Source: an uncultured Cellulosilyticum sp.
GTDB lineage: Bacteria; Bacillota; Clostridia; Lachnospirales; Cellulosilyticaceae
NCBI GenBank assembly: GCA_934725855.1
Contig: CAKVCL010000036.1
Coordinates: 1 to 29,662, forward strand
Reading direction: 5' to 3'
Length of the DNA: 29,662 nt
The notes beneath the pieces are model-generated. The model worked only from the letters and a program-made list of their open reading frames with translations. It was not told the origin of the DNA and did no database searches. Both the position numbers and the translations under genes were made by a program. Position 1 is the first letter of the stretch; the number at the start of each line of letters is the position of its first letter. Shown one piece after another: positions 6,253 to 12,449 of the stretch.

Positions 6253-7139
6253 AACCATTAACTTTAGAAGAAACGAGATTAAAAGAAGAAGTTAAACATG
6301 ATTGCTTTTGGGATAATATTCATTATAAAAATCCCGAAGCTGAAAAAGTATTTAAGCTTATATGTCATTTAGAAGATTTTGAAGTTCAATATTGGGAATT
6401 GCAAAAAGAAAACAAACAATTAAAAGAAAAATTAGATAAATACGAAAATCCTGATGATATGACTTTGATGTATATGTGGTGTACTGAAAAAGTAAAAGAT
6501 GAGAACAAGAAACTTCAAGAAAGAGTAGAGTACCTTGAGAGGAGTAACAATCGCCGAGAAGATATTGTTTTAGAGCAAAGACAACAGATTGAATTGTTAG
6601 AACATTACAAGACACTTTATCAAAGTTTAAAGGGACAAAAAGAAGAGTTTATAAAGTGGTTAGAAGATAATTGGAAAGAAACACAAGACATTTGGTATAT
6701 AAAAATATTACAAAAATATAAAGGAATAATAGGAGATGTTAAGAATGAATATTACAATTTATTAGAAGAAAAAATGTCAAGACTTATTAATGAAAATGAA
6801 GCGTTAAAACAAAAATATCTAAATGCAGTAGCAGATTATGAAACAACTATGTTTGAAAAAGAACAATTAAATAGTTTAGTAAATAGTTGTCAAGAAGAAC
6901 ATAAGAAATTAAAGAAACAAGTCGAAGAATATAAAGATAAAATTAATTGGTATGAAAATTTTGAAGTAAATAAAACAATAGATAAATTAAGATTAAAACA
7001 TAATACTCAACAAAAAGACTTTATAAAGTATTTAGAAGATGAAAGCAAAGAAATATATAGAGATGGTGGTTTAAGACAGAATATTTTTAGACAGATTTTA
7101 CAAAAATACAAAGAAATAATAGGAGGCAAGCATGAATAA
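6249..7139 (+). CDS. Long coiled-coil early protein, internally duplicated (296 aa)
   Basis: Nearly the whole protein is charged helix with heptad patterns. Two related segments occur: residues about 130-162 (KEEFIKWLED ... ILQKYKGIIGD) and about 255-292 (QKDFIKYLED ... ILQKYKEIIGG). Each ends in IIG encoded by an AATAATAGGAG stretch that in the second case is also the ribosome binding site for the next gene. The first copy at 6725-6737 looks like a ribosome binding site now buried inside the frame, suggesting fusion of two tandem paralogues. GAGGTG before ATG 6249 supports the start. Proteins of this type are common in Firmicutes phage early regions and have no known enzymatic role. Confidence 0.65.
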   Translation: MKPLTLEETRLKEEVKHDCFWDNIHYKNPEAEKVFKLICHLEDFEVQYWELQKENKQLKEKLDKYENPDDMTLMYMWCTEKVKDENKKLQERVEYLERSNNRREDIVLEQRQQIELLEHYKTLYQSLKGQKEEFIKWLEDNWKETQDIWYIKILQKYKGIIGDVKNEYYNLLEEKMSRLINENEALKQKYLNAVADYETTMFEKEQLNSLVNSCQEEHKKLKKQVEEYKDKINWYENFEVNKTIDKLRLKHNTQQKDFIKYLEDESKEIYRDGGLRQNIFRQILQKYKEIIGGKHE

Positions 7140-7308
7140 AGAAGAACAACAAGCATTTGATAAATGTATGAAAGCGATTAAAAGACTATTGATTGAAGAA
7201 AAACAATGTAAACAAAAGTTAGAAAGAATACAAAAAGATAAAATGAATTGTATCAGGGCATTATTAGATGATAAATATTGTAAAGAAATAATAGGAGATG
7301 ATAAATAA
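7132..7308 (+). CDS. Small coiled-coil protein (58 aa), paralogue of the preceding C-terminus
   Basis: ATG 7132 follows AGGAGG (7121-7126) and overlaps the previous gene by 8 bp. The product is a charged helix with four cysteines (Cys12, Cys27, Cys40, Cys50), not arranged as a zinc ribbon. It ends KEIIGDDK, echoing the KYKEIIGG ending of the 296-aa protein, and the same AATAATAGGAG DNA encodes it. It looks like a third, degenerate member of that repeat family. Confidence 0.5.
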   Translation: MNKEEQQAFDKCMKAIKRLLIEEKQCKQKLERIQKDKMNCIRALLDDKYCKEIIGDDK

Positions 7309-7454
7309 TGAAATATATAGTAGGAATAATGTGTATCATAGTTAGTATATTAATGTATTTGCATTTAGATATATTTAAAGATACACAAACCATATTTGGA
7401 ACAATATTTTTTATATTAGGCGTTATATATTTAGATTTTAAAAAAGAAAATTAG
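7308..7454 (+). CDS. Small membrane protein, two segments (48 aa)
   Basis: The start overlaps the previous stop (TAATG), with AGGAGATG just upstream. Hydrophobic segments span about residues 2-19 (KYIVGIMCIIVSILMYLHL) and 28-43 (TIFGTIFFILGVIYLDF). They are separated by a short charged turn, giving a hairpin topology. Function unknown. Confidence 0.55.
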   Translation: MKYIVGIMCIIVSILMYLHLDIFKDTQTIFGTIFFILGVIYLDFKKEN

Positions 7455-7465
7455 GGAGGCAAAGA

Positions 7466-7693
7466 ATGAAATATAGTTATAGAGTGTATGCAAAAATTGA
7501 CGATGGATACGAGTTGATAACAATAACAAATGATGAAGAGGTGGCTAAGATATTATCACAAGATAATATTTATTCAAGGGTGTTAGTGGTTAGGCATGAC
7601 CATGAAATAAATGCAGATGAGCCACATATGTTAACATTTCCAGGTAATATTAAAGGTGTGCCTAGAAAATTAAAAAGGAGAAAGAGAAAATGA
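7466..7693 (+). CDS. Unknown small protein (75 aa), basic C-terminus
   Basis: GGGAGG at 7454-7459 sets ATG 7466. The N-terminal half looks like a small alpha/beta unit (YSYRVYAKIDDGYELITITN). The last 15 residues are strongly basic (VPRKLKRRKRK), suggesting nucleic-acid contact. It overlaps the lectin-like gene by 4 bp, so the two are translationally coupled. I do not recognise the family. Confidence 0.6.
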   Translation: MKYSYRVYAKIDDGYELITITNDEEVAKILSQDNIYSRVLVVRHDHEINADEPHMLTFPGNIKGVPRKLKRRKRK

Positions 7694-8400
7694 AATTAAT
7701 AGATTTGTTAGTAAAACTTGCAAATGGCGAAGAAATGCCAAACAAAATAGTGTATAATAATTCAACACTTAAATATGATAAAGGAGCTAAAGATTATGAA
7801 CGCTATTATGGCAAATATTTATTTGAGTATAAATTCAAAAATTGTATAAATTTTCTAAATGATGAAGTTGAAGTGATTAAAGAATTAAATTTATATGATA
7901 CAGTTAGATATAATAATTATGAGTGGTTCATAATTGGCAAAAAAGAAGATAATGTAACACTTCTTTTAAAAGAATGCTTAAATTTTGAAAGTGAAATTTT
8001 TGATGAAGATAATGATGTTCAATTTAATTCCGACAAAACTAATAATGATTGGCAAGACAGTAACATCAGAAGATTCTTAAATGAAGAATTTTTAAAGGAT
8101 TTTAATAAAAATGAGCTTAATGAAATGACTACTAACTATGATGAAGATAAGCATTCAAAAGATTATGTTAGATTGTTAACCGTTAGAAACGCCGAAAAGT
8201 TGCCAAAAGAAATAAGAAAGTGTGATAAAGCTTATTGGACTATGTCGCCTTCCCCGTTCGATACGTGGAATGCTGGTGCGCGCGTGTGGTACGTCGATTC
8301 CGGCGGCTCTCTGCACCACACTTGGACCTCACTTTCGTGGCTCGGCGTCCGCCCAGTTATCAATCTAAAATCTGAATATCTGAAAGATAGCCAAAATTAA
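7690..8400 (+). CDS. DUF6273-type C-type-lectin-like protein, candidate retroelement-diversified target
   Basis: The 236-residue product has two parts. Residues 1 to about 68 (MKLIDLLVKLANGEEMPNKI ... LNDEVEVIKEL) match a small domain common in Firmicutes phage early proteins. Residues about 70-230 resemble DUF6273: a DTVRYNNYEWFIIGKK strand pair, LLLKECLNFES, WQDSNIRRFLNEEFLKDF, then LLTVRNAEKL. The C-terminal strand-loop block runs from YWTMSP to GVRPVINL (about 182-226). That block is the ligand-facing loop region in lectin-fold targets of diversity-generating retroelements. Its DNA is adenine-poor and GC-rich, unlike everything around it. It sits among early genes, not tail genes, and has no signal peptide or membrane segment. 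It could be a virion-displayed binding protein or an intracellular variable receptor. Domain identity is likely; diversification is inferred. Confidence 0.75.
   Translation: MKLIDLLVKLANGEEMPNKIVYNNSTLKYDKGAKDYERYYGKYLFEYKFKNCINFLNDEVEVIKELNLYDTVRYNNYEWFIIGKKEDNVTLLLKECLNFESEIFDEDNDVQFNSDKTNNDWQDSNIRRFLNEEFLKDFNKNELNEMTTNYDEDKHSKDYVRLLTVRNAEKLPKEIRKCDKAYWTMSPSPFDTWNAGARVWYVDSGGSLHHTWTSLSWLGVRPVINLKSEYLKDSQN
8236..8361 (+). other. Candidate diversity-generating retroelement variable region (VR)
   Basis: From about 8241 to 8360 I count 14 A, 39 C, 34 G and 33 T: 12% A and 61% GC. The preceding 60 bases (8161-8220) have 26 A and 20 G+C. The change is abrupt at both edges and falls exactly on the lectin ligand loops. 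The 3' end is GC-rich (CTCGGCGTCCGCCC at 8341-8354), like the initiation site of mutagenic homing in known elements. Adenine loss is the expected result of repeated adenine-directed mutation from an Asn-rich template. No matching template repeat was found in the window. Confidence 0.65.
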
Positions 8401-8414
8401 CTCTTTAATTTTGG
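8391..8414 (+). other. Perfect 10-bp hairpin just downstream of the VR
   Basis: CCAAAATTAA (8391-8400) and TTAATTTTGG (8405-8414) are perfect complements with a CTCT loop. The left arm contains the stop codon. The bases that follow (GAAAGGATAAAAA) lack a T run, so an intrinsic terminator is unlikely. Known elements such as that of Bordetella phage BPP-1 need a hairpin/cruciform with a 4-nt loop at about this place after the VR. A terminator for the upstream operon remains the alternative. Confidence 0.6.
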
Positions 8415-8442
8415 GAAAGGATAAAAATTAATCTAAAAAATA

Positions 8443-8471
8443 TTGACAATTTCAGCAAAATGCTATATAAT
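8443..8471 (+). promoter_or_regulatory. Promoter P5 before the recombination module
   Basis: TTGACA (8443-8448) and TATAAT (8466-8471) are spaced by 17 bp. The leader ends in AAGGAGATGAAGAG, the same ribosome binding site sequence as after P1 and P4, though the AAAATGTTAAGAAAA box is missing. Confidence 0.8.
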
Positions 8472-8497
8472 TATATATGTAAAGGAGATGAAGAGAA

Positions 8498-9160
8498 ATG
8501 AATTTAAAAGATTTAATGCAAAAGGCAATTGAACAAATGGAAGTTAAAGACTTGCTAGTACTTAATAGCGAATTGCAAAAGAAAAAAAATCAATTAAGAA
8601 AAGATTTATTTGACAAAGGTATTTTGAAAAAAACTGGAGAAAATAAATTCGATAATTATTCTTATTTTAGTGAGGCACAGTATAAATTATTATTTACTGA
8701 ATTGTTTTCAAAAAATAATTTAGAGTTAAAATTCGATGAAGTTAGTTACGAGATGTTTGAGCTTGATGGAAAGCAAAAAAATGGAAGAATGCCTAAAATT
8801 AAGTTTACATTATTTGACATAGAGACAGGCTTTTTTGAAACTACTGAAATAACATCAGAAGGTTTTGATAAAGGCGACAAAGCAGGATATAAGGCGTACA
8901 CAGGGGCTTTGAAATACTATCTTGCAAATACTTTTATGGTAGCAACTGGAGATGATGCTGAAAATGAAAGCCCTGAGGCAAACAAAAAAGAAAAAAAAGC
9001 TACTGAAAAGCAAATTGACATATTATTAGGATATTACACTGATGAAAATTTAGAGAAATTATTAGAAAAAAACAACATTAAATGTATTGAAGACTTACCA
9101 ATGACAAAAGCAAGTGAATTAATAAAAAAAATATTTAAGATGAAAGAAGGTCAGAAATAA
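8498..9160 (+). CDS. erf: ERF-family single-strand annealing recombinase
   Basis: The 220-residue product carries the ERF signature: YFSEAQYKLLFTELFSKNNL (about 56-75), then the conserved GDKAGYKAYTGALKYYLANT block (126-145) ending in FMVATGDD. These proteins anneal complementary single strands for recombination-dependent replication and repair and usually work with a 5'-3' exonuclease. Here a PD-(D/E)XK protein two genes downstream fills that role. After a charged linker (ANKKEKKATEKQ) a short C-terminal helical domain (LPMTKASELIKKIF) follows. AAGGAGATGAAGAG precedes ATG 8498. The stop overlaps the next start (TAATG). Confidence 0.9.
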   Translation: MNLKDLMQKAIEQMEVKDLLVLNSELQKKKNQLRKDLFDKGILKKTGENKFDNYSYFSEAQYKLLFTELFSKNNLELKFDEVSYEMFELDGKQKNGRMPKIKFTLFDIETGFFETTEITSEGFDKGDKAGYKAYTGALKYYLANTFMVATGDDAENESPEANKKEKKATEKQIDILLGYYTDENLEKLLEKNNIKCIEDLPMTKASELIKKIFKMKEGQK

Positions 9161-9477
9161 TGAATTATCAATTGATGTTAGTTAAAGATAATGAAATCAA
9201 ATTAACAAAAGATGGAATTAAATTTATTAAAAAAATGCAAAAGGCTAAAATTGAATTAGCCAAAATGGAAGATAGACTAAAAGATATGTTTATGATAGCA
9301 ATGAAAGAGAGTGATGTTGATAACTATATTAGCCCTGATGGCACATTTAAAGTTAAATATGTGAAAGAATCTACCTCAAAAAGATTCGACAGTACTTCTT
9401 TTAAAAAAGATAATCCTGAGCTTTACGAAAAATACATTAAAGAATCAAAGCGTAAAGAATACATTAGATTTAATTAA
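9160..9477 (+). CDS. Unknown recombination-module protein (105 aa)
   Basis: This gene is coupled by TAATG overlaps to both the annealing protein upstream and the nuclease downstream, which suggests a role with them. The protein is helical in the first half (GIKFIKKMQKAKIELAKMED). It ends with a motif common in such phage proteins: SPDGTFKVKYVKES, FDSTSFKKDNPELYEKY, KEYIRFN. Proteins of this type occur beside phage annealing proteins and exonucleases, but I know of no assigned activity. Confidence 0.65.
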   Translation: MNYQLMLVKDNEIKLTKDGIKFIKKMQKAKIELAKMEDRLKDMFMIAMKESDVDNYISPDGTFKVKYVKESTSKRFDSTSFKKDNPELYEKYIKESKRKEYIRFN

Positions 9478-10046
9478 TGCTTGAATTTATAGAAGAAAGT
9501 CATACTTATTTAAAAGACGGAATAGTTTTAAAAAGTGTTACTCAGATACTTCAAGAACTATTCCCTCTAAAGTATGATGGAGTGCCAGAAAAAATATTAA
9601 ATGATAAGGCTAGCTATGGGACAGAGGTGCATAAGTTTATAGAAATTATTGAGACAAAAAAGCCTAAAAGACCGTTAGCTTATATTAAGAGGTACTATCA
9701 TCCTAATATCTATCAAATAGAGAGTATCAAGGATTATCTCAAATTGAAAAAAAAATATAATATACAAATTGAAGAAACCGAAAAAGCAGTGTCATACAAA
9801 TATAAATATGCAGGTCGGCTTGATTTAAAAGGCAAGGTTGACAAAAAAATAGCAATAATAGACATTAAAACAACTTATGAATTAGACGAATTGTACGTCA
9901 GCTGGCAAAATAGTCTTTATGAATTAGCAGACGAGCCTGTTGAAGAATTGTATTGTATGTGGTTGCCTAAAGGTCGTTTAGGTAAATTGGTAAAATTAGA
10001 AAGAATAGATAAAAAATATTTATTATCTATGATAGGAGGAGAATAA
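9477..10046 (+). CDS. PD-(D/E)XK exonuclease
   Basis: The 189-residue product has the core of phage exonucleases of the PD-(D/E)XK superfamily. GTEVHKFIE (48-56) supplies the first acidic/His motif. YAGRLDLKG (111-119) carries Asp116. IAIIDIKTT (125-133) carries the metal-binding Asp129 and catalytic Lys131. WQNSLYE (143-149) is the conserved Gln motif. It would resect DNA ends for the ERF annealing protein. The size is small but complete. The start codon sits in the TAATG overlap with the preceding gene. Confidence 0.85.
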   Translation: MLEFIEESHTYLKDGIVLKSVTQILQELFPLKYDGVPEKILNDKASYGTEVHKFIEIIETKKPKRPLAYIKRYYHPNIYQIESIKDYLKLKKKYNIQIEETEKAVSYKYKYAGRLDLKGKVDKKIAIIDIKTTYELDELYVSWQNSLYELADEPVEELYCMWLPKGRLGKLVKLERIDKKYLLSMIGGE

Positions 10047-10048
10047 AT

Positions 10049-10414
10049 ATGTTAAATATAGTAACATTAGCTGGGCGTATAGTCAACGATATAGACTTGC
10101 GTAAAAGCTCAAATGATAAAGATTATACGTACATTACGTTAGCAGTTAATAGAACTTTTAAAAATAGCGAAGGTGTATATGAGACGGATTTTATTGACTG
10201 TATTGTTTGGAATAAAGCAGCGCAAAATATAAAAGAATATTGTCACAAAGGAGATATGGTTGCGGTTAAAGGTTGCTTAAGGCAAATTAAAAAAATTGAA
10301 AATGAAAAAACAAAATCATATCTTCAAGTTGAAGCAGATAGAATCATATTCTTAAGTAGCAAAAAAAGTGAAGTTAAAGATAATGATTTGCCTGAGGAAA
10401 AATGTCCGTGGTAA
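10049..10414 (+). CDS. ssb: Single-stranded DNA-binding protein
   Basis: The 121-residue protein is an OB-fold SSB: LNIVTLAGRIVNDIDLRKSS, YTYITLAVNR, ETDFIDCIVWNKAAQNI, YCHKGDMVAVKG, then YLQVEADRIIFL. It binds ssDNA at forks and recombination intermediates. The C-terminus is acidic and ends PEEKCPW rather than the usual DDxIPF, so contact with host SSB-binding proteins may differ. GGAGGAG precedes ATG 10049. It overlaps the next gene by 13 bp. Confidence 0.93.
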   Translation: MLNIVTLAGRIVNDIDLRKSSNDKDYTYITLAVNRTFKNSEGVYETDFIDCIVWNKAAQNIKEYCHKGDMVAVKGCLRQIKKIENEKTKSYLQVEADRIIFLSSKKSEVKDNDLPEEKCPW

Positions 10415-10695
10415 GATACTCAATTTTACAAAAAGAAAAAAGATGTTACGTGTGTGGGACTACAGTTAACATTCATACTCACGAAGTTTTTTTTGGGAAG
10501 AATCGAAAAAAGAGCATAGAAGATGGATGCTGTGTGTATTTGTGCGGTAGACATCATAATCAATCTAATGAAGGCATTCATTTTAATAAAGAGCTTGATT
10601 TAAAATTAAAAAGAAAAATGGAAGAGCGATGGTTGCTGATTTACCATAAAGAAATTAAGGATTTTATCCGTAGATATTATAAAAATTATTTATAA
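10402..10695 (+). CDS. Ref-like RecA-dependent / HNH-type nuclease (97 aa)
   Basis: The small protein has a metal-binding nuclease pattern: CYVC (Cys15, Cys18), HTHEVFFG (His25, His27), then CVYLCGRHHNQSNEGIHF with Cys48, His51 and His52. The tail is a basic helix (LDLKLKRKMEERWLL). This matches the group of short Firmicutes phage proteins related to Ref, the RecA-dependent nuclease of phage P1, and to HNH nucleases. Position directly after SSB in the recombination module supports that. GAGGA lies just before ATG 10402. Confidence 0.75.
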   Translation: MSVVRYSILQKEKRCYVCGTTVNIHTHEVFFGKNRKKSIEDGCCVYLCGRHHNQSNEGIHFNKELDLKLKRKMEERWLLIYHKEIKDFIRRYYKNYL

Positions 10696-10768
10696 TTTAA
10701 AAAACCACAAAACTTTGTTTAAATTTTACCCATAAGTTATCATATCTATTCCTTGATTAAAATAAAAA

Positions 10769-10810
10769 ATAAGAAGTGAGTTTGCCGTGGTTGAGTTTGA
10801 CATTCTTATT
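10769..10810 (+). ncRNA. Structured leader element A (paired TGAGTTTG motif)
   Basis: Inverted arms AATAAGAA (10769-10776) and TTCTTATT (10803-10810) enclose two direct copies of TGAGTTTG (10777-10784 and 10792-10799). The same layout with different arm sequences recurs at 11195-11229. It lies directly before the ribosome binding site of the RHH gene. The rest of the 10696-10831 gap is AT-rich with no other clear signal. Confidence 0.5.
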
Positions 10811-10831
10811 AAAAATTGAGGAGGTGGATGA

Positions 10832-11005
10832 ATGGCTAAAAGTAATAAAAAAGTTGTGAAGGCAATTTATTTAGATGAAGAATTATACAAGAAATTTAAA
10901 ATATACACGATTGAAAAAGGAACTTCCGTTAGCTTTGAGGTTAATGAATTCTTAAAGTCGAAAGTAGGTAATAATAATGTCGCTAGCAAGAAAAATAAAG
11001 CGTAA
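10832..11005 (+). CDS. Ribbon-helix-helix DNA-binding protein (57 aa)
   Basis: ATG 10832 follows GAGGAGGTGGATG. The product fits an Arc/CopG-type fold: strand KVVKAIYLDEELYKKF (about 7-22), helix, then a second helix after the turn EKGTSVSFEVNEFLKSK. RHH proteins bind DNA as dimers, often autoregulating or acting at partition or packaging sites. It may bind the repeats that flank it. The last 29 bp overlap the next gene in another frame. Confidence 0.65.
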   Translation: MAKSNKKVVKAIYLDEELYKKFKIYTIEKGTSVSFEVNEFLKSKVGNNNVASKKNKA

Positions 11006-11153
11006 TGCTGAAAAAGAAGAATTAAAAAGATTGAGAAATCTTTATGGGCAAAAATTGATTGAAAAATGTCCAGTTTGTAAAAGAAAAACTTTATTTATGA
11101 AAAATAAAAATAAAGAATTATATTGCGTGAGATGTGATAAGAGAGTTAAATAA
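10977..11153 (+). CDS. Small zinc-ribbon protein (58 aa)
   Basis: ATG 10977 lies inside the RHH gene, with AGGTAA upstream. The product starts with a basic helix (MSLARKIKRNAEKEELKRLR). It then has CPVC (31-34) and CVRC (50-53), a classic two-knuckle zinc ribbon. Such short proteins often bind DNA or RNA as regulators. It is followed by structured element B. Confidence 0.65.
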   Translation: MSLARKIKRNAEKEELKRLRNLYGQKLIEKCPVCKRKTLFMKNKNKELYCVRCDKRVK

Positions 11154-11194
11154 TAAATTAAAAACGGTATCTCTTCATCTCAATACTTTGACTG

Positions 11195-11229
11195 TTAGCG
11201 TGAGTTTGCAACCGTGAGTTTGACGCTAA
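11195..11229 (+). ncRNA. Structured leader element B (paired TGAGTTTG motif)
   Basis: Arms TTAGCG (11195-11200) and CGCTAA (11224-11229) enclose TGAGTTTG at 11201-11208 and 11215-11222. Arm sequences differ completely from element A while pairing is kept and the inner motif is identical. The AGGAGGAG ribosome binding site of the next gene follows within 10 bases, so a translational control role is plausible. Confidence 0.5.
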
Positions 11230-11247
11230 ATTTTTTTAGGAGGAGAA

Positions 11248-11700
11248 ATGAAATACGAATTTAAAGAAAAAGAGCTTGATATTATTGAACTAATTTATAC
11301 TGATAAATCAGGTTCAAAAAAAACAAAAGAATTCAAGCGCACTGTAGATATGGCGATGCAACTTGAAGGGTGTACAGCTAGAGCTAGATTGAGAATGTAC
11401 GCTGAAATGCAAAAAATGGGCGTTAGCCGTGATGATTTAGTTACTAAAAAAGATGACGGAAAAGGTAAAATCACGTATGATGAAACTGCATTAAATGAAA
11501 TAGAAAAAAAATACATTCAAGAAGAGCAAGGCCGTACTGCTTATGATTTGATGAGGAATTCACTAGGTAATGTTGATAAATTAATGACAGAATTAGAATT
11601 AAATGAAACAGAGGCTCAATTATTTGTTCAAAAATTTATTTTAATAAATACACAGGGTGAAACCAAACAGCCCTCTTTCACAGAAGAAACAGAAAAATAA
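11248..11700 (+). CDS. Putative tail assembly chaperone, first frame (G-like)
   Basis: The 150-residue product has an N-terminal strand pair (YEFKEKELDIIELIYTDKSG) followed by helices. KEFKRTVDMAMQLEGCTARA, KMGVSRDDLVTKK and MRNSLGNVDKLMTELELNET resemble the helical tail chaperones encoded before tape measure genes in Firmicutes siphophages. The next frame overlaps its 3' end in the +1 register and encodes a T-like partner, the usual two-frame arrangement. It lies 12 kb from the tape measure gene, not beside it, and there is no chaperone gene in the 54 bases between the major tail and tape measure genes. Assignment rests on shape and layout; a helical early protein is the alternative. Confidence 0.5.
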   Translation: MKYEFKEKELDIIELIYTDKSGSKKTKEFKRTVDMAMQLEGCTARARLRMYAEMQKMGVSRDDLVTKKDDGKGKITYDETALNEIEKKYIQEEQGRTAYDLMRNSLGNVDKLMTELELNETEAQLFVQKFILINTQGETKQPSFTEETEK

Positions 11701-12064
11701 TAAAACAATAATATCGTTTGCATATGATAGCGATATAGATAATATTTATGCGTTTTATTGTTCAAGATATGATAATGTTTCGTGGGAATGCTTTTTAAAC
11801 TTAGGTTTTTTTACATTTAAAAAGAAATTAGCATCAATACCTAAAAGCGAACCATTGTTCGACATAATAAAGTCAAGGACTATATCGTTAAGCGAAATAA
11901 AAAATAAAGAAGAGCGTAAATATTGGCGTAGAATGAAAACTATTAACAAGATTCCCAATTTGTATATACCAACTTTGGAAATATACGCAAATATGAAAAG
12001 CGAAACAAAAGGCTCAGAATTTTTAGGAGGAAAAAATAATGGAAAAAGATTTAATAAAATTTAA
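11657..12064 (+). CDS. Putative tail assembly chaperone, second frame (T-like), likely made by frameshift
   Basis: This frame opens at 11648 and overlaps the previous gene by 53 bases. The only start near the overlap is a GTG at 11657 with a poor ribosome binding site, so entry by +1 (or -2) frameshifting is likely. Candidate sites are CCC-TCT at 11671 for +1 and the GAAAAAT run at 11692-11698 for -2. The encoded region (YDNVSWECFLNLGFFTFKKK, IPKSEPLFDIIKSR, NKEERKYWRRMKTINKIPN) resembles the Gp15-type partner of chaperone genes. The 3' end carries the GGAGGAAAAAATA ribosome binding site of the next gene. Confidence 0.5.
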   Translation: MKPNSPLSQKKQKNNKTIISFAYDSDIDNIYAFYCSRYDNVSWECFLNLGFFTFKKKLASIPKSEPLFDIIKSRTISLSEIKNKEERKYWRRMKTINKIPNLYIPTLEIYANMKSETKGSEFLGGKNNGKRFNKI

Positions 12065-12449
12065 TGAGAATATTACTAAAATTAATAAAGATATTGCTAA
12101 ATATCAAGATGATAAAGGCAATGTAGCATTATTAAACATTGGTCAATTAATGTGTGGTTGTGAATACCTAGAGTTGGATGAGAAAGGATTTAAAAAAGCA
12201 TTATTTGAGAAGATAATCACTAAAGATGTTTATAGTAAAGCTAAAGCCTTGAGAACAGTAGATAAAGCAACTGTAACACATTGTAAATCAGATCAAGGCA
12301 CTTTAGTTGACAAAGAAATAGAAGTTAGCATGGTTTGGGTTGTCAAAAATGGAATAGGATTAACTAAATCATTTAATAGTATGGATAAAGCGTTAGAATT
12401 AGTTGAAGAATTAAACAATAAGTATTTAGAAATGGCAGAGTTGCGTTAA
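12039..12449 (+). CDS. Unknown protein (136 aa)
   Basis: ATG 12039 follows AGGAGG and overlaps the preceding frame by 26 bp. The N-terminus is helical and polar (NENITKINKDIAKYQDDKGN). The centre contains GQLMCGCEYLELDEKGF, and a beta-rich end (VDKEIEVSMVWVVKNG) is followed by a closing helix. I do not recognise a family. Placement between the chaperone-like pair and the ParB-like gene gives no firm hint. Confidence 0.6.
   Translation: MEKDLIKFNENITKINKDIAKYQDDKGNVALLNIGQLMCGCEYLELDEKGFKKALFEKIITKDVYSKAKALRTVDKATVTHCKSDQGTLVDKEIEVSMVWVVKNGIGLTKSFNSMDKALELVEELNNKYLEMAELR

Noticed and set aside
8391..8414. Hairpin after the lectin-like gene read as a plain intrinsic terminator
   Set aside because: The stem is AT-rich and no T run follows (GAAAGGATAAAA), so termination would be weak; kept only as an alternative.
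10683..10698. AT-only inverted repeat after the Ref-like gene as a terminator
   Set aside because: The stem is entirely A/T, is only about 6 bp, and no T run follows, so it is likely chance in AT-rich DNA.
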